A DNA stretch of 64,000 nt from Fistulifera solaris. Lineage: Eukaryota; Bacillariophyta; Bacillariophyceae; Naviculales; Stauroneidaceae. The first letter of the stretch is position 1. Each line of letters starts with the position of its first letter. Shown piece by piece: positions 21,497 to 32,472 of this stretch. Below the pieces are notes generated by a model that was not told the origin of the DNA, made no database searches, and worked only from the letters and a program-made list of their open reading frames with translations. Location of the stretch: assembly GCA_030295235.1 (NCBI GenBank), contig AP026164.1, forward strand, positions 1,488,001-1,552,000. Reading direction: 5' to 3'. The position numbers and the translations under genes were made by a program.

Positions 21497-24400
21497 TTAT
21501 TTGCTAGAGGCAATCGCTTCGTGAACTTTTTCCTCCGATTCAAACCAGAATAGCTCGTTCTTTTGATCAAAGAAACCTTCCCCGTTGTAGTCGGGGACGT
21601 ACCGCAGTGCATTATCACTCGAAAGCCTGTATCTAGCAGTGTAGTACAATCGACCTTCTCTCAAGTCCTTGCTGGTGTGAAACCGTACGTCATAAGGGGC
21701 GTCGCTTGAATCATGATGTTGATCGTTCGCTCGTACATTCTTATCCGAAGACTGATGGAATGGACCATACCCATGAAAATATCTGCACTTTTGGTCATTG
21801 TCTTTGCATCGAGGCCAGTACCTACAGTGACCTTTCTTCCTTTTCGATAAATTCGACCATGTGTTGGCAACAATTTCCATATCGACAAACTTTTTCTGAT
21901 GGTGCTGAACTGGCACTTTCTTCTGCTGAGCAGCCCAGTCATGCGCAGCCATTACTCTTGCAGCGCAAACAAAGCGCTTGCCTTCTTCGGATACCACCAC
22001 ACGTTCTGTGATGAAGGGACTCCATCCTGCCCCCCTTCTGCATAGAAGATCTGTTTCTCTCTTGTGTTAGAATTACTCAAGTAGCCACTGGTGAACCAAA
22101 CTTGTCCTGTCGAGGATTTCTCCTCCAAAAACACGCAGCAGCTGGTATCATGGTCCGGCACGATATGGTTACAAGACTTCTCAAGAATCAGATTTAGATT
22201 TTCACCAAAGGACCTGTACCTATGAATGAAATGACAATTACCATGACGCGGACACCTCTGAGATTTCTCAAAATATCTGCATAATTGGGGCTGTCGAACT
22301 CGTATGTCAAGCCACTTAGGATGATCTAAGATAGGGGTGATGTGCTCTGTCATAGATTCTTCTTCTGTTCTCATCCTGCCATCGATGGAGGGCAGGACAC
22401 CATAGAGGGGTCAGACACCCTTCCCGTTTCTTCTGCATAATTGACGTCTTGGCCTCTACCGCACTCGTTCATGAGCAGAATCATTTGTTCAATTACCGAT
22501 TTCCGTTGCCGATCGATCTCTTTAGCATCAGCCAACTGCCCGCTCATGTGCTGAGCCATATCAAAAGGTGAGCAATAAGGTGTCTTATAGAAAGGATTCG
22601 CACCTGCTGCAAGGGCTTTTTCCAACGTCGGTCCATCATACATTGCTATAGCGGCATGGAGGAGGGTTAAATGGTCTTCGTTGGTTGAGTGCATGTCCAA
22701 CGAAAGGTTGACCTCACTAGATTCACCGAGATCTTTGTTGAACGTCTGAATTGAATTCAACCCTTCATGAATATACTTTATCGCTTGATCCTTTTTCCGT
22801 CTTTCCTCTGGTGTTGATGTTCGAACCACACGAAAGTCTAAAAGAAAGGTTCTCCAACAATCGTAGATAAGGTCCTTGAGTAGTCGGTGGATTCACCATT
22901 TGCTGTGAAAACCGACAGGTCAGCCTCAGTAACATCAACTGTTCCCAGAAGAACTGCTGTTCCCGCACTGGTAGGTCTTGCCATCACTCTGATTTTGATT
23001 GTTCTGTTTGTCTCAATATATTTATTGAAGCTGATGGAATAAAACAGATCTGAGATCTCGATAGCCGTCGGATTCCAAAGGAACGATTGACTTGACGGAA
23101 GTGGTGCTGTATCTGACGCAGAAACTTGCTCCGCTTCAAGGTATACGTAGCAATTTCTATGCTTGATGCTGTGTGGTAATCGCAAACTTCTTATTGAAAA
23201 AACATGAATATCGAATTTCTCCCAGAATGGGAATGCTCGAACTAAGTTGATGGCGCGAAGCGTTCTCGCGCAGATCTTCAGTAGCTTATCCTTCATCTCG
23301 ACGTCACTTGGTGCGTTCGCTCTTGTCATACTACGAGCGTTAGAGAAATGCCTTTGCGTAAGTCCGTCTCTCATTTCGCTTCTTCCAAAAGGAAAAATAT
23401 ACTCAATCAAGTCGGACACAGTCCCCCTTGATATTGCATCTTCAAGGGTTTTGAATCGAAACTTCAGACTACTAGTTGAGATAGTGCATGCTTCATTGGT
23501 CCGGTGATTTTTGCCGTTCGACTCGCTCGTCATATTTTCTGTTCGGAAAAATATATGAGTGGAATCCTTACCACTGAACTCTACCATTCGTGAACGATCT
23601 GATTTCTTTTTGGCTTTATCATCTTCTGGTTGAAGAACACCATCTGACTTCTTTTTGGCTTCATTATCTTTTTGGTTCAAGTACACCGTCCCAGCCCGCA
23701 AAGTTCGGCCCTCGCCATTCTCCTTCATCTCCCCATTGCGCTTCCCGAAAACGGCTCTTAAATGAATTGAAATACGGATTGTCGGAATCGTTGGCAAACC
23801 ATACTTCAGCAGGCAGCTCCTTCTTCCTAGCAGCCGTCATGTGTGTCTTGAGATCTTGTGGACACCAGATGTGACGGACACTACTTCCTTCATCGACCTC
23901 GTTTATGTGTGGAGGAGGACCCGGGTACTCGTCTGTCAAGTCGCTGATCTCCAACTTTTCAAAGAAAATTCCGATAAGCTTCGTCCCCGGTTGTATTCGC
24001 CTATCTTTTGAAGCCTGACCCGTCTTACAAACAGAAACGACTCGGCAAGCTTTTGAAACACTATCGTAGATACAATAGAAGCCCAAAGAGAGTCCCGGGT
24101 CGAATTTAGTCTTGAAGACCTCTTGATCATCAGTATCGATATGAATATTTGCGTGCGTGTCGATGATAGCGCTCCCCTTGGGCGGAGAAGTTTCGCTCCT
24201 CGTACGCTCAGAAACTTGGGGGGATTGGGTCATGGAAATCCCATCGCTACAAGAACTATTGCCAACCGTCTGCATATCAGTTGTTGCTGCTTGCGCTGCC
24301 GCCTGCTGTGGCATCGACGAAGAATTGACTCCACGTGATTCTGGGCATGCTTGGTTAAAAGCTTGGCAACTAATTCGATTGGTACTGTTGTCACTTGCTG

Positions 24401-26757
24401 ACTGCCCAGCTACCTCTTCCCTGGCAGCCTGCTCAATTCTCGAACGCATTGTACTTGCTTCCCCAGGCTCTGTGTTCCGTGAAGGAGACTTTTCCAGTAA
24501 CAAATCGTCCTTTGAGTTTCCAACCTCCCACGAGAAAACACTTCTGTTTAGTCCGCCGTTTGTGTCCATTGACTTCGCGGTCGTCTCCCCACCTCCGCCA
24601 AATCGTTTTTTCGATTGCAGGCCATTTCGCGATTGCGTACTTGTTTCGTGAGCGTTGACTTTACCATCTCCATTCAGCGAGGGCGTTCGGGCAAACCCTA
24701 CCGAAACAGTTGTCCCTTTACCAGCAACATACTCTGTCCTGGAAATCAGGGTCTTAAATTGCTCGGTAACTCGCGAAAGAGGCCGCTTCGGGGAAACACA
24801 GGCGGTCAATCCACCATTGTTCCTTAAAGACTTCGTCGTCCTTTGCTCGCTTGTGGCATTCACGGGAGACATCTGGGCGGGATACCCTACGTTGCTGGCC
24901 GGGCGAGGTAGATCTAACGGCTTGTATCGAACACCGTACTTTGTGCTCGAGGTCAGAGTAACTGCTTGCTCGAGCTCCGTATTTCGCAACTTATTTACTA
25001 CCTTCACACATTGGCTCAATCCATCGTTCTTGTTGAGCGGCTTCGTAGTCCTTTGTTCATCATCGCCAATGGATTTAGCCGGCGGCTGACCACTTCGAAC
25101 ATACAAGCCTGAACGGGAGCTTGATCTTTCATTTAAGTTGTGTTTACCACCTTCATCCACAGACTGGATCTTCTTTTTGCTACTTTCGCCGACAGACCTT
25201 GAGAGGCGACCATCTGAAGAATCATTTTGATCATTTCGAACTCGTTTTTGCTGTAGGGCTTCGTCTGTAGCAATATCGTCTTCTTTTCGCTTCTTTTCCG
25301 CGAATCAGAAAAAGTCGGCGAAGTATCGGCGCTACTCGGCGCAGCCAGTTGAGGCTGAGCGGCTAAACCCTCTGGGACCCACTCTTCATCTTCCGGGTCT
25401 TTACTTGACGTCTGTTGCTGATTCCTCACAGACTTGAGTCGAAGGCGCCTTGCTACTTGTGGAAGTGAAATAGTCTTGCCGTTTGATCGGTCTACTGGCA
25501 AGGATACTACCGCAGTGTGATCGATCCTATTAAAATCGACGGTGCGGGCTAAACAAAACTTGATCTGAATCTCTTTCGCTCCTCTTTTCCGAACGTCTTT
25601 AATAAGTATTTTCAGCTCTTCGACACTCTTGCAGGATGCACCATCGGCTTGCAAGATAATAGCCCCAAAAGCAAGGTTCTGCGGCGAAACCACATCGGCA
25701 AGTTGTCCTTTGTAGCCATCTTCCTTTTTCAAGACAAGCAAACCTGACTGGTTGTTACAACTATCTACTCTAACACCCAAGCTTTGCGTTGCATCCAATT
25801 TCAGTGTTATTTCAATTCCCTTAAGAAGCAGTTGCTGAATTGTATGACTTGTAACACGCCTTCTAAATTCTTTTCCCCAGTGAACGAAAAAGAGTCTCAC
25901 TGCTTCCTTCGGGCCTTCCGCATTAAGAAGCCATGTCTGCGGGCTGCCTTTGACATCCGTTAAAGTTGTTTTCAACTTTGTCTCTTTCTTGATAGCCGCG
26001 CATTTTTGTCGGAAATTTGTCGTGCATTCGGTCAAAAACTCGCTTGTGACGAACTCTTTCTTGCTTCCAGGCAGAAGGCGGGGTACCTTTAGTTGAGCCC
26101 GAATCATAGAGTATTCCGTTTCTTCACCACGTAATTTTTCGACTTCTTTTCTACGTTCACGATACGAGTTTCCAAGTTTTTCAACAAATGCTTCTCTTCT
26201 GCACGACACAACAAGTCATCCAAAGTCTTGATCAATTCCTTTTCCTCGGCGAGACAAATGGACATTTCGATGCGCTCCAACTCATCCGATTCCAACTTGA
26301 CGTAGCATTTATCTTGGACTTTCGTTTCGAAAACAGGGGTGAAACGACTGGAAGAGTGAGAGGAACCAGGCGAGGAGACGATAGGGTATTTATCCGACCA
26401 TTCTGCCTCTTGATCGACGTGCATATTCCTCATTTCCTCATCAATGTCCTCATCGGCCTCCATTGGTTCATTGTTTGCTTGACCTTCTCCTCCAAAACCT
26501 CTATTCGCTTCTGCGTTAGTATCATGTTGCTCATTCTCAAGCTCCATCAAGCCCTCATTTCGTTCAAGTAACGGCTGAGCACCGAGTCGAATGTAATCTT
26601 GCAGCAAGGGATCACGATGGAGATCTTCCAAAGGAAATAATGCAATGTCTTGCTCACGGCCGAGACGAAGCCCTGATACTTGCTCGGTACGGTTGCGACG
26701 CTGTTCGTTCGCAACAATTGCCTGAATGAAGTTGACCCGCAAGGCCGAGTCGTCCAT
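21497..26757 (-). CDS. Large multidomain protein: PDZ-PDZ-C2-like-ankyrin-CCCH-CCCH (undisrupted paralogue, frame-broken)
   Basis: The protein has about 1,750 residues, read across about six single-base frame changes. The start ATG at 26757 (MDDSALRV) is conserved in the left copy. Order: acidic N-terminus with EAEWSDKYPIVSSPGSSHS; PDZ1 (residues about 313-403, 25819-25549, SLGVRVDS and DVRKRGAKEIQIKFCL); a linker with three internal repeats (TTKSLRNNGGLTACV type); PDZ2 (about 875-997, LSLGFYCIYD to VWFANDSDNPYF); C2-like domain (about 1185-1287, FDIHVFSIRSLRL to VLLGTVDVTEADL); one ankyrin repeat (about 1363-1404, LLHAAIAMYD); CCCH fingers C-x8-C-x5-C-x3-H (22293-22218) and C-x5-C-x6-C-x3-H (21823-21775). 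Frame changes: 26135-26139 (T5), 25284-25296, 23669-23673 (T5), 22840-22843 (A4), about 22375, about 21990. The architecture suggests a membrane- or scaffold-linked RNA-binding protein; the function is unknown. Confidence 0.8.
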
Positions 26758-27299
26758 GGTCGTAATATTTGTTCTTTTGCTTACTTCCTTTAAATGCTAT
26801 GTTGTTCATACAGAGTCGTCTTCACAGAGAAATGATTGACGCTGGTGACAAGCTAATGTAGCCCGGGTCCGGGAATAATGGCTTGATTATTATAACACTT
26901 CAACCCTCTCTTAGCAGTGACACGGCGTCGTTTGAATTGTGTTAACAAAGTATTCTTTGGTCACTTTGCTGCCTCCGCTGCGGAAGGTGTAGGAAATGGA
27001 AGGTCCGATAACTTGTACTGTACTATAGAGAATCCGTAGTAAGACTGGAAATACACTCGACCAAACAGAAAGTTTTAGGAGATTTCATTACCGTTACGAG
27101 TTCAGAAGTCAGGAGACGGATGAAGCAAGGACGGAAGAAACGGCAAAGGAAAAACCGAACACCGAGCCAAGGTGCAACGTGCAACCGCATCGAAACAACG
27201 ATAAACGACAAAACACTTTTGCTTCCGAAGGTCCCCTGTACTCCATTACCCAGCTCCCCGCATTCTTTTCACAATTCATAACCTCAAATAAAAGCAGAA
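26758..27299. other. Divergent intergenic region
   Basis: It lies between the starts of the large minus-strand gene and the small membrane protein. I see no repeat of the families found elsewhere in the window and no RNA gene. Confidence 0.4.
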
Positions 27300-27758
27300 A
27301 TGGCGCCGATTAATGTCGTAACAATGATGCTCATGCCGGTGTCGCAGGTCGTCTCGTGGCATATGATTCTGACACAAGAACTCTACCCCACTTTGTTCAA
27401 ATTGTCGTGTTTTTACGGAAGTTGGGCCATCTATAATGTTGTCACCGGAGGAAAAGATTTGGCATTTGTTAGTTTTGGTCTTTTGGCGTCCGCCGTTCAT
27501 TTTAAGAATCACAAATTCATTTTTGCGGCGAGTTCGTTGGTATTCGTCAATTACGCTTTGCCCTTTGTTTTTGTGGCTCGATGGAGTGCGGCTAAACTAG
27601 CGAAAGTGATCAAAAAAGCAGACGAAAGCACGCTGGCTTTGATGTGGGGGTACATTTACAAGCTGTACTTTGTCAGCAACATCTGTCTTTGGGCCTTTGT
27701 CATTTACAAAGTTTATACATCATTCGAAGGCTACCGAAGAATCAACGGAGTCCAGTAA
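27300..27758 (+). CDS. Small polytopic membrane protein, unknown
   Basis: The 152-residue protein is not recognised by family. Four hydrophobic stretches are likely membrane spans: about residues 7-30, 36-62, 70-92 and 120-142. A short charged loop RWSAAKLAKVIKKADEST precedes the last one. The N-terminus MAPINVVTMMLMPVSQVVSW has no clear cleavage site. The frame is clean and the start follows an A-rich leader. An ER or other endomembrane location is plausible but not shown. Confidence 0.7.
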   Translation: MAPINVVTMMLMPVSQVVSWHMILTQELYPTLFKLSCFYGSWAIYNVVTGGKDLAFVSFGLLASAVHFKNHKFIFAASSLVFVNYALPFVFVARWSAAKLAKVIKKADESTLALMWGYIYKLYFVSNICLWAFVIYKVYTSFEGYRRINGVQ

Positions 27759-27977
27759 TTTATGGGAAGTGCTGTTCATGCCTAATCAGGGCTCTATCTT
27801 TGTGGGAAATTCACTAGAGAGGGGAAGCTGTCGGCTAGGGAACGAAATTTATAGAAAAAGTAACTGAAGAGAATAGACGACGAGCCAAAATATTCTCTGT
27901 AACTTCATGCTCTAATGGACGACTTAGTATAGTTACTGTATGTAAAATTAGCCTTAGCGTGGCAAAAGGTTACAAAA
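27759..27977. other. 3' region between the membrane protein and the tRNA
   Basis: No feature beyond the 3' UTR of the preceding gene is seen. Confidence 0.4.
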
Positions 27978-28059
27978 CGTTGGCGACAGGACTCGAACCT
28001 GCGCGGGATAGACCCAAGTGATTTCTAATCAATCGCCTTAACCACTCGGCCACGCCAAC
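27978..28059 (-). tRNA. tRNA-Ser (anticodon AGA)
   Basis: The 82-nt gene has a perfect 7-bp acceptor stem GTTGGCG/CGCCAAC with discriminator G, a D arm GGCCGAGTGGTTAAGGC, anticodon loop TTAGAAA (AGA), a long class II variable arm as in serine tRNAs, and T loop GGTTCGAGTCC. The anticodon stem has one apparent T-C mismatch (second pair). No intron and no encoded CCA are seen. Confidence 0.95.
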
Positions 28060-28261
28060 CCTAATACAATTTTGGTGGGAATCAATTTACAAAGATTGCC
28101 TAAAGTTTTTGATTTGGTCATTCACCAAAAACTCGAAACAACCATTTTCACTCCAGCAAAGCGGTCAAGCCAACACTTAACATCGCCCTCTTTCATCGGA
28201 TTAGACCAAGAGAACACAATAACTTATGAATACGAATACCTAATAGAAGCGATAAACGAGA
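28060..28261. other. Intergenic region after the tRNA gene
   Basis: This is the leader of the sulfotransferase-like gene and the 5' flank of the tRNA. No supported site is seen. Confidence 0.3.
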
Positions 28262-29415
28262 ATGGACTCTTGCAGAGATTATCAGCGACATAACGCTCAA
28301 GCAAAAGGGATTCATTCGAGCCATGTCTTCATATTTCTGTGTTTCGGGCTCTCGCTTCTATTAACGGGCATGGAGTGGTCTTCTCTTTCACAGGATACGG
28401 TGGAATCCAATGTTGACAAAGGCATGTCGAATGATTTACTACTCGGGGTTCGTCCATTACTCAATCAACCGATTCATTTGAGAGACATCCCCTCGAACGA
28501 AACGAGGAACGTTATCCTCATCGAACCCGACATGCTGGCGACTGAAACTATCTTTAGATTTTCTTTCCACGCGGGCTGCTTTACAATGAGAAACAGGGAA
28601 ATGAGAAACAATTGCAACCGCAATGCTCCTTATACCAAACTAGACTCCATTCTCATGAACGTCAACGTGTTGTATCATCCCCGTTTCGGCGCTACCCGGG
28701 ACGCCACTACACTCTTCTTCAACTTGAGACATCCGATCGATCGACTCGTTACTTGGTACAACTATGCACACCCAGACAATTGTATAAATCAGTCACTTGG
28801 CTGTCTCACGAAACGAAAAATCGAAAAAGATCCGGAGGGCTGGGAGTTTCATTTCTTTCGAAGATGTTTTCCTGTGTTCGACGCTTTTATCGAGACTTTT
28901 CAAAAAACTTTACCGAAGAGTACACCGACAATTACAACTCAACATGTACCTATCTTGCGGAGAAACTAGTCAGTGGCAAGCGAGACGAGAACGAGATTGC
29001 TATTCATATGGCTGCAAACCTTCGCCACTATCACACAAATACTATAGCTCTTTATCCTTACAAGGAAATATGGGTTGTCCGAACAGAACACGTATACGAC
29101 GATCTCAATGCTCTCGAATTGCTATTAGGTGGCGAGAACAATCAGTATGGACTGAGTGAGTTCTTTTCAAGTCTGACGAAGCACGTAGACGAGTTTCTCG
29201 TAAAACAGGTGGTGCCTCAACCCACTGCAAAGCTTTTATGCTGTGTGCTCATAGATGATCTAATTGTGTACAGTGACGTGCTTAATCGAGCTGAGAATAT
29301 GGACGACATTTCTAAGCACGACGAGTGGAGCGATGTCATGCAAAGATGTGGCGTCGATGCATGGACCAAATTGAAACAAGACTGTAGTATGATAAGTAGA
29401 ATAAAGAACTTATAA
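28262..29415 (+). CDS. Type II membrane protein, sulfotransferase-like (one frame break)
   Basis: The protein has about 384 residues. A short cytosolic N-terminus is followed by one signal-anchor segment (about residues 22-38, HVFIFLCFGLSLLLTGM) and a lumenal domain, the layout of Golgi glycan-modifying enzymes. The sequence LFFNLRHPIDRLVTWYNY (about 28712-28765) resembles the R-x-P-x-x-R-x-x-S-x-Y PAPS 3'-phosphate loop of sulfotransferases. The N-terminal PAPS loop is not clear, so the family call is tentative. The frame shifts at A6 (28902-28907), where one A appears to be missing: FIETFQK continues as NFTEEYTDNYNSTCTYL in the next frame. Cys residues in both halves suggest an oxidising compartment. 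Large diatom families of this kind exist, with unknown substrates. Confidence 0.65.
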
Positions 29416-29482
29416 GTCGTAAGCGCTTGGCAACAATCGGTAGCAAGCGAATGACCAATGAGTTCTGTAAGTAAGTGTTTAT

Positions 29483-31180
29483 CTATGCATTCATCAACTC
29501 CATCAATTCTTTATCGGCTTCCCTCATCATGGCGTCCAATCCCGAAACGACGTCTTCCAATGTCATATCATCAGAACCGAGAGACGCAGTTGCGTCCGTC
29601 GAGCAATCTCCGTCCACCTTAAATTGCTCGAAATCCTCTTTGACTTCTTTCAGCAAATTATCAACGTTCCTTTCAAACTCTTTGTCGCTGAGCTTTTCCT
29701 TTTCTCGTGCATTGGGGTCTGTATCGTCACTAGCTAGCAAAAAAGCATTTCGCTCGAGTACTTCACCCTCTGGAATTTCTCCAGTTTTCGATGGCGATTC
29801 TTGATTCTCGCTTCGTTTGAAACTGCCATCAAGAATACTGACCGTGAGCGGCAGCGCTAAAAACTTGCGCATGTGAATAACAACCTCTTCGTGACGAAGG
29901 TCTCCAGCAGCTTCAAATCGTTCCGCAGCTTGACGGTACAAATCCATAATCTCATTGACCCTGTTAACCGTTGGGTCGTGCTTCAACGCCAACTCTTTTG
30001 TCTGTATTTCCTGCACCAGCTGCATCGCTTCGTTAATTGCTCGGTAGGCCGCTGCATTTGTGTGCTTACCCCTCACGCCATGGTCTTTCAAAACCGACTG
30101 AATTTGATGGACAGCATCTGCTGAATCGGGACACATATAAATCAAGGGTTCATCAAGAGCAGGCTTGAAGAAAAGAGAGAGAGATTCTTGTCTTCGGAAC
30201 TTCAATTTGGCGAGCATATCGATCGGAATGCAAAAAGTAACCGTTCCGTTTGTCGTTTGCAATTTGCTGGCTTTCAGTTCGATAATGTGCGTCTCCGTAA
30301 TCATGAGAAAAGTCTCTTCGATAATACTTCGAGCCGACTTTTGAAAGGAACGAAGCATAGCGCCCGCGCTTTTGAAAGATTTCTGCTCTTCTTTATGAGA
30401 TGCAGTCTGGATGATATCATCCACAAAAGTAGGTCGCTTAATGGCTTTGCACGAATATACACCTCGCGCATCGACCCAAGGTTCGTCCAGCAAATTGATG
30501 TCATCTCCTGCTTTAACATTACTAGGTCTTACAGCACTTTTTGTAGGTGTACCCTTTCCGCCTGTTGGCTCCTTGCTGCTAAACGCTTTGCTCAAGCCTT
30601 TCGTTACATTGTCGGCGAATCGTCTCGCCCCTTTCTGAAGCTCTTCCACAGGATCAATAATCTCACTACCTTCTGCTACCTCGAATGGTTCTCCTTCTTT
30701 AATGCTCTCTTTTACTTTGAGTGCGACATTCATGATAGCATCGGTTAGATGAAGACTTGGTGTCCAATCAATATCCATGGGGACGCGATTTCCGTCACGG
30801 ATCGTAGAACCAGACGGAAAGCAACCAGCGCCAGACTCTAAAATAACCACCGGAGGCATAAAGGGATACGATGGAGTCTCTGTGTCTAAACTTCCATCGG
30901 ATCTTTTCCGGAGCGAGGCATCCACTTTCACCACAATTACATGAACCATTTCCGAACGGGGTGCCAATTTCGTCACTAACTCGATTGCGAAATCGACGTA
31001 GCATATTCCTTCAGCAATATCCAATCTATGATCTTTGATTGTAACAAAACTAGGAATGACGGAACGAACTTCGTCGGTCGATTCCGCCGTGGCGTTGTCG
31101 GTCGTGAGCGCCAGGAGTTCGCGTTGGACCCGTGTCGACCAAATGTCCGCGTTGCTGTTGTGTTTCTCTTGTCCCGGCAT
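29483..31180 (-). CDS. E2-like (UBC-fold, no catalytic Cys) protein with PH-like domain
   Basis: The 565-residue protein has a clean frame. Residues about 15-170 look like a ubiquitin-conjugating fold: starting helix RVQRELLAL, strands around IAEGICYVDFAIEL, YPFMPPVVIL, then DGNRVPMDIDWTPSLHLTDAIMNV. The last stretch corresponds to the E2 active-site loop and following helix (in active E2s ICLDIL..WSP). It has no Cys there, so the domain should be UEV-like and unable to carry ubiquitin as a thioester. Residues about 265-370 resemble a PH/GRAM fold (TFLMITETHIIELKAS and CPDSADAVHQIQSVLK). The C-terminal half is helical and acidic. It was not matched to a named family. It lies head to head with another dead E2 (FTS), 1.3 kb away. 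Confidence 0.7.
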   Translation of the reverse strand: MPGQEKHNSNADIWSTRVQRELLALTTDNATAESTDEVRSVIPSFVTIKDHRLDIAEGICYVDFAIELVTKLAPRSEMVHVIVVKVDASLRKRSDGSLDTETPSYPFMPPVVILESGAGCFPSGSTIRDGNRVPMDIDWTPSLHLTDAIMNVALKVKESIKEGEPFEVAEGSEIIDPVEELQKGARRFADNVTKGLSKAFSSKEPTGGKGTPTKSAVRPSNVKAGDDINLLDEPWVDARGVYSCKAIKRPTFVDDIIQTASHKEEQKSFKSAGAMLRSFQKSARSIIEETFLMITETHIIELKASKLQTTNGTVTFCIPIDMLAKLKFRRQESLSLFFKPALDEPLIYMCPDSADAVHQIQSVLKDHGVRGKHTNAAAYRAINEAMQLVQEIQTKELALKHDPTVNRVNEIMDLYRQAAERFEAAGDLRHEEVVIHMRKFLALPLTVSILDGSFKRSENQESPSKTGEIPEGEVLERNAFLLASDDTDPNAREKEKLSDKEFERNVDNLLKEVKEDFEQFKVDGDCSTDATASLGSDDMTLEDVVSGLDAMMREADKELMELMNA

Positions 31181-32472
31181 GCTGTCCGCCCAAATCGTAT
31201 ATTCTATTCAATAAATTGCAATGGAAAAAGCACTGCAAGAAAATTAAGAAAGAATATCCAATACTGTGAGGAGGGGAAAGCAGGAAAAACTCAATGAAAG
31301 ATGCGAATGCAATTGCTGGACGGAGGTATCGCTGTCCGCCGAGGGTGGATCATAATTGTCCGCTGATTCTTATATTGCAAGAAGATCTCTTACCGGATGA
31401 GTTGGTTACTACTGATCATCTACTTTGAAAGGACTTAATTGCTTAGAGGTTGTACCCTTGTACCCTCTCTCTGTGTTCCTTATGTTGCACTGAGCAACGC
31501 GAAAACTGCCCCGCATTTTATTTTAGACTTCGCAGTCATCATGGCAGGGAAGTACGAGCATAAACAGTGCAAACATTGTAGTCCTACCGGTACCCAAGAC
31601 TGACACTCCGAGTGCGAAAAGAGCAACAATTCGAAAGATGAAACCTCCGTTCGTTGAGCTGGATTGTTAAGCTGAATTTCTTATCATTACAATGAAATTA
31701 TTTTTAGCATTACTAGCAGTTTGCGCCTCAAGTCGTGGCGTAAAGCGTAAAAACTCATTTCGATGTTTGTCTTCACTTTTACTATAGATCCTAAGTGTTG
31801 ACTTACCGTTACCACGACCCACGACTGCGTTTCAGTCATGAATCGTGATTTCTCCCAGCCAAATTGATACTTTGTATTGAACCTACCTTCGTTCTGGTAG
31901 TTTGGTGAGCTGAAATTGCAAGTCAATTATTTCTAGCAGCACTCGCAATGCGAGCTTCGATTCTTTACGTTGAAACTCTATGCGGATCGTTGAGTTGCAT
32001 ATTTACTGCAACCCAAAGTGTAGGCGGAACTTCACCATGACTGCATTTCAGTCATGAATAAGTCATTTTTCCGAGCCAGATTGATATTGAACTTCCCTTC
32101 GTTCTGCTATTTGGTAAGCTGAAATTGTATTATTGTAATAAAAATATTTCAGGATCATTTGCAAATGTGCGCGTCGATCGTTTACGTCGAAATTCGTTCG
32201 GATCGTTCTCTCTTGACTACTCACTGTACACCTCAAGAGTAGGCTGGACTTCACCACGACTGCTGTTTCAGTCACGAAAGCGTTAGCGATTGCCGAGATT
32301 CTGCTCGGCGCAAATAAAAAGAACGTGAAAAACACCATGGACATTAGTTTAACGCGTTGAAACAAAACACGTTGAAAACACCTCCGTTACTTAACCAACG
32401 CCGACTTGCTAAATTAAAAACAGGCCCAACAACTGCAACGTCCCACGAGAGCAATTTCGTTCGGAACAAGTA
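31181..32472. other. Divergent intergenic region carrying three repeat units
   Basis: This is the shared upstream region of the two E2-like genes. Most of its right half is the repeat array at 31640-32300. No gene is seen. Confidence 0.5.
31640..32300. repeat. Three tandem ~218-bp units, each with a 21-bp palindrome
   Basis: Palindromes lie at 31820-31840, 32036-32056 and 32255-32276, giving spacings of 216 and 220 bp. The middle one is CATGACTG-N5-CAGTCATG with perfect 8-bp arms. Each unit also holds TTCGTTCTG...TTTGGTAAGCTGAAATTG to the left, a Thr-neutral AT-rich block, then TTCA...ACT and a GTGTAGGC-like segment just before the palindrome, and TTTCC-GAGCCA after it. Units differ by many substitutions, so the array is old while the palindrome is conserved. 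Confidence 0.8.

Noticed and set aside
26188-26571. Plus-strand open frame opposite the right paralogue
   Set aside because: It mirrors the acidic N-terminal coding region on the other strand; the paralogous copy conserves the minus-strand protein only.
32036-32056. Palindrome as an intrinsic terminator
   Set aside because: It is not followed by a T-run, it lies upstream of genes, and rho-independent termination does not apply to nuclear eukaryotic genes.
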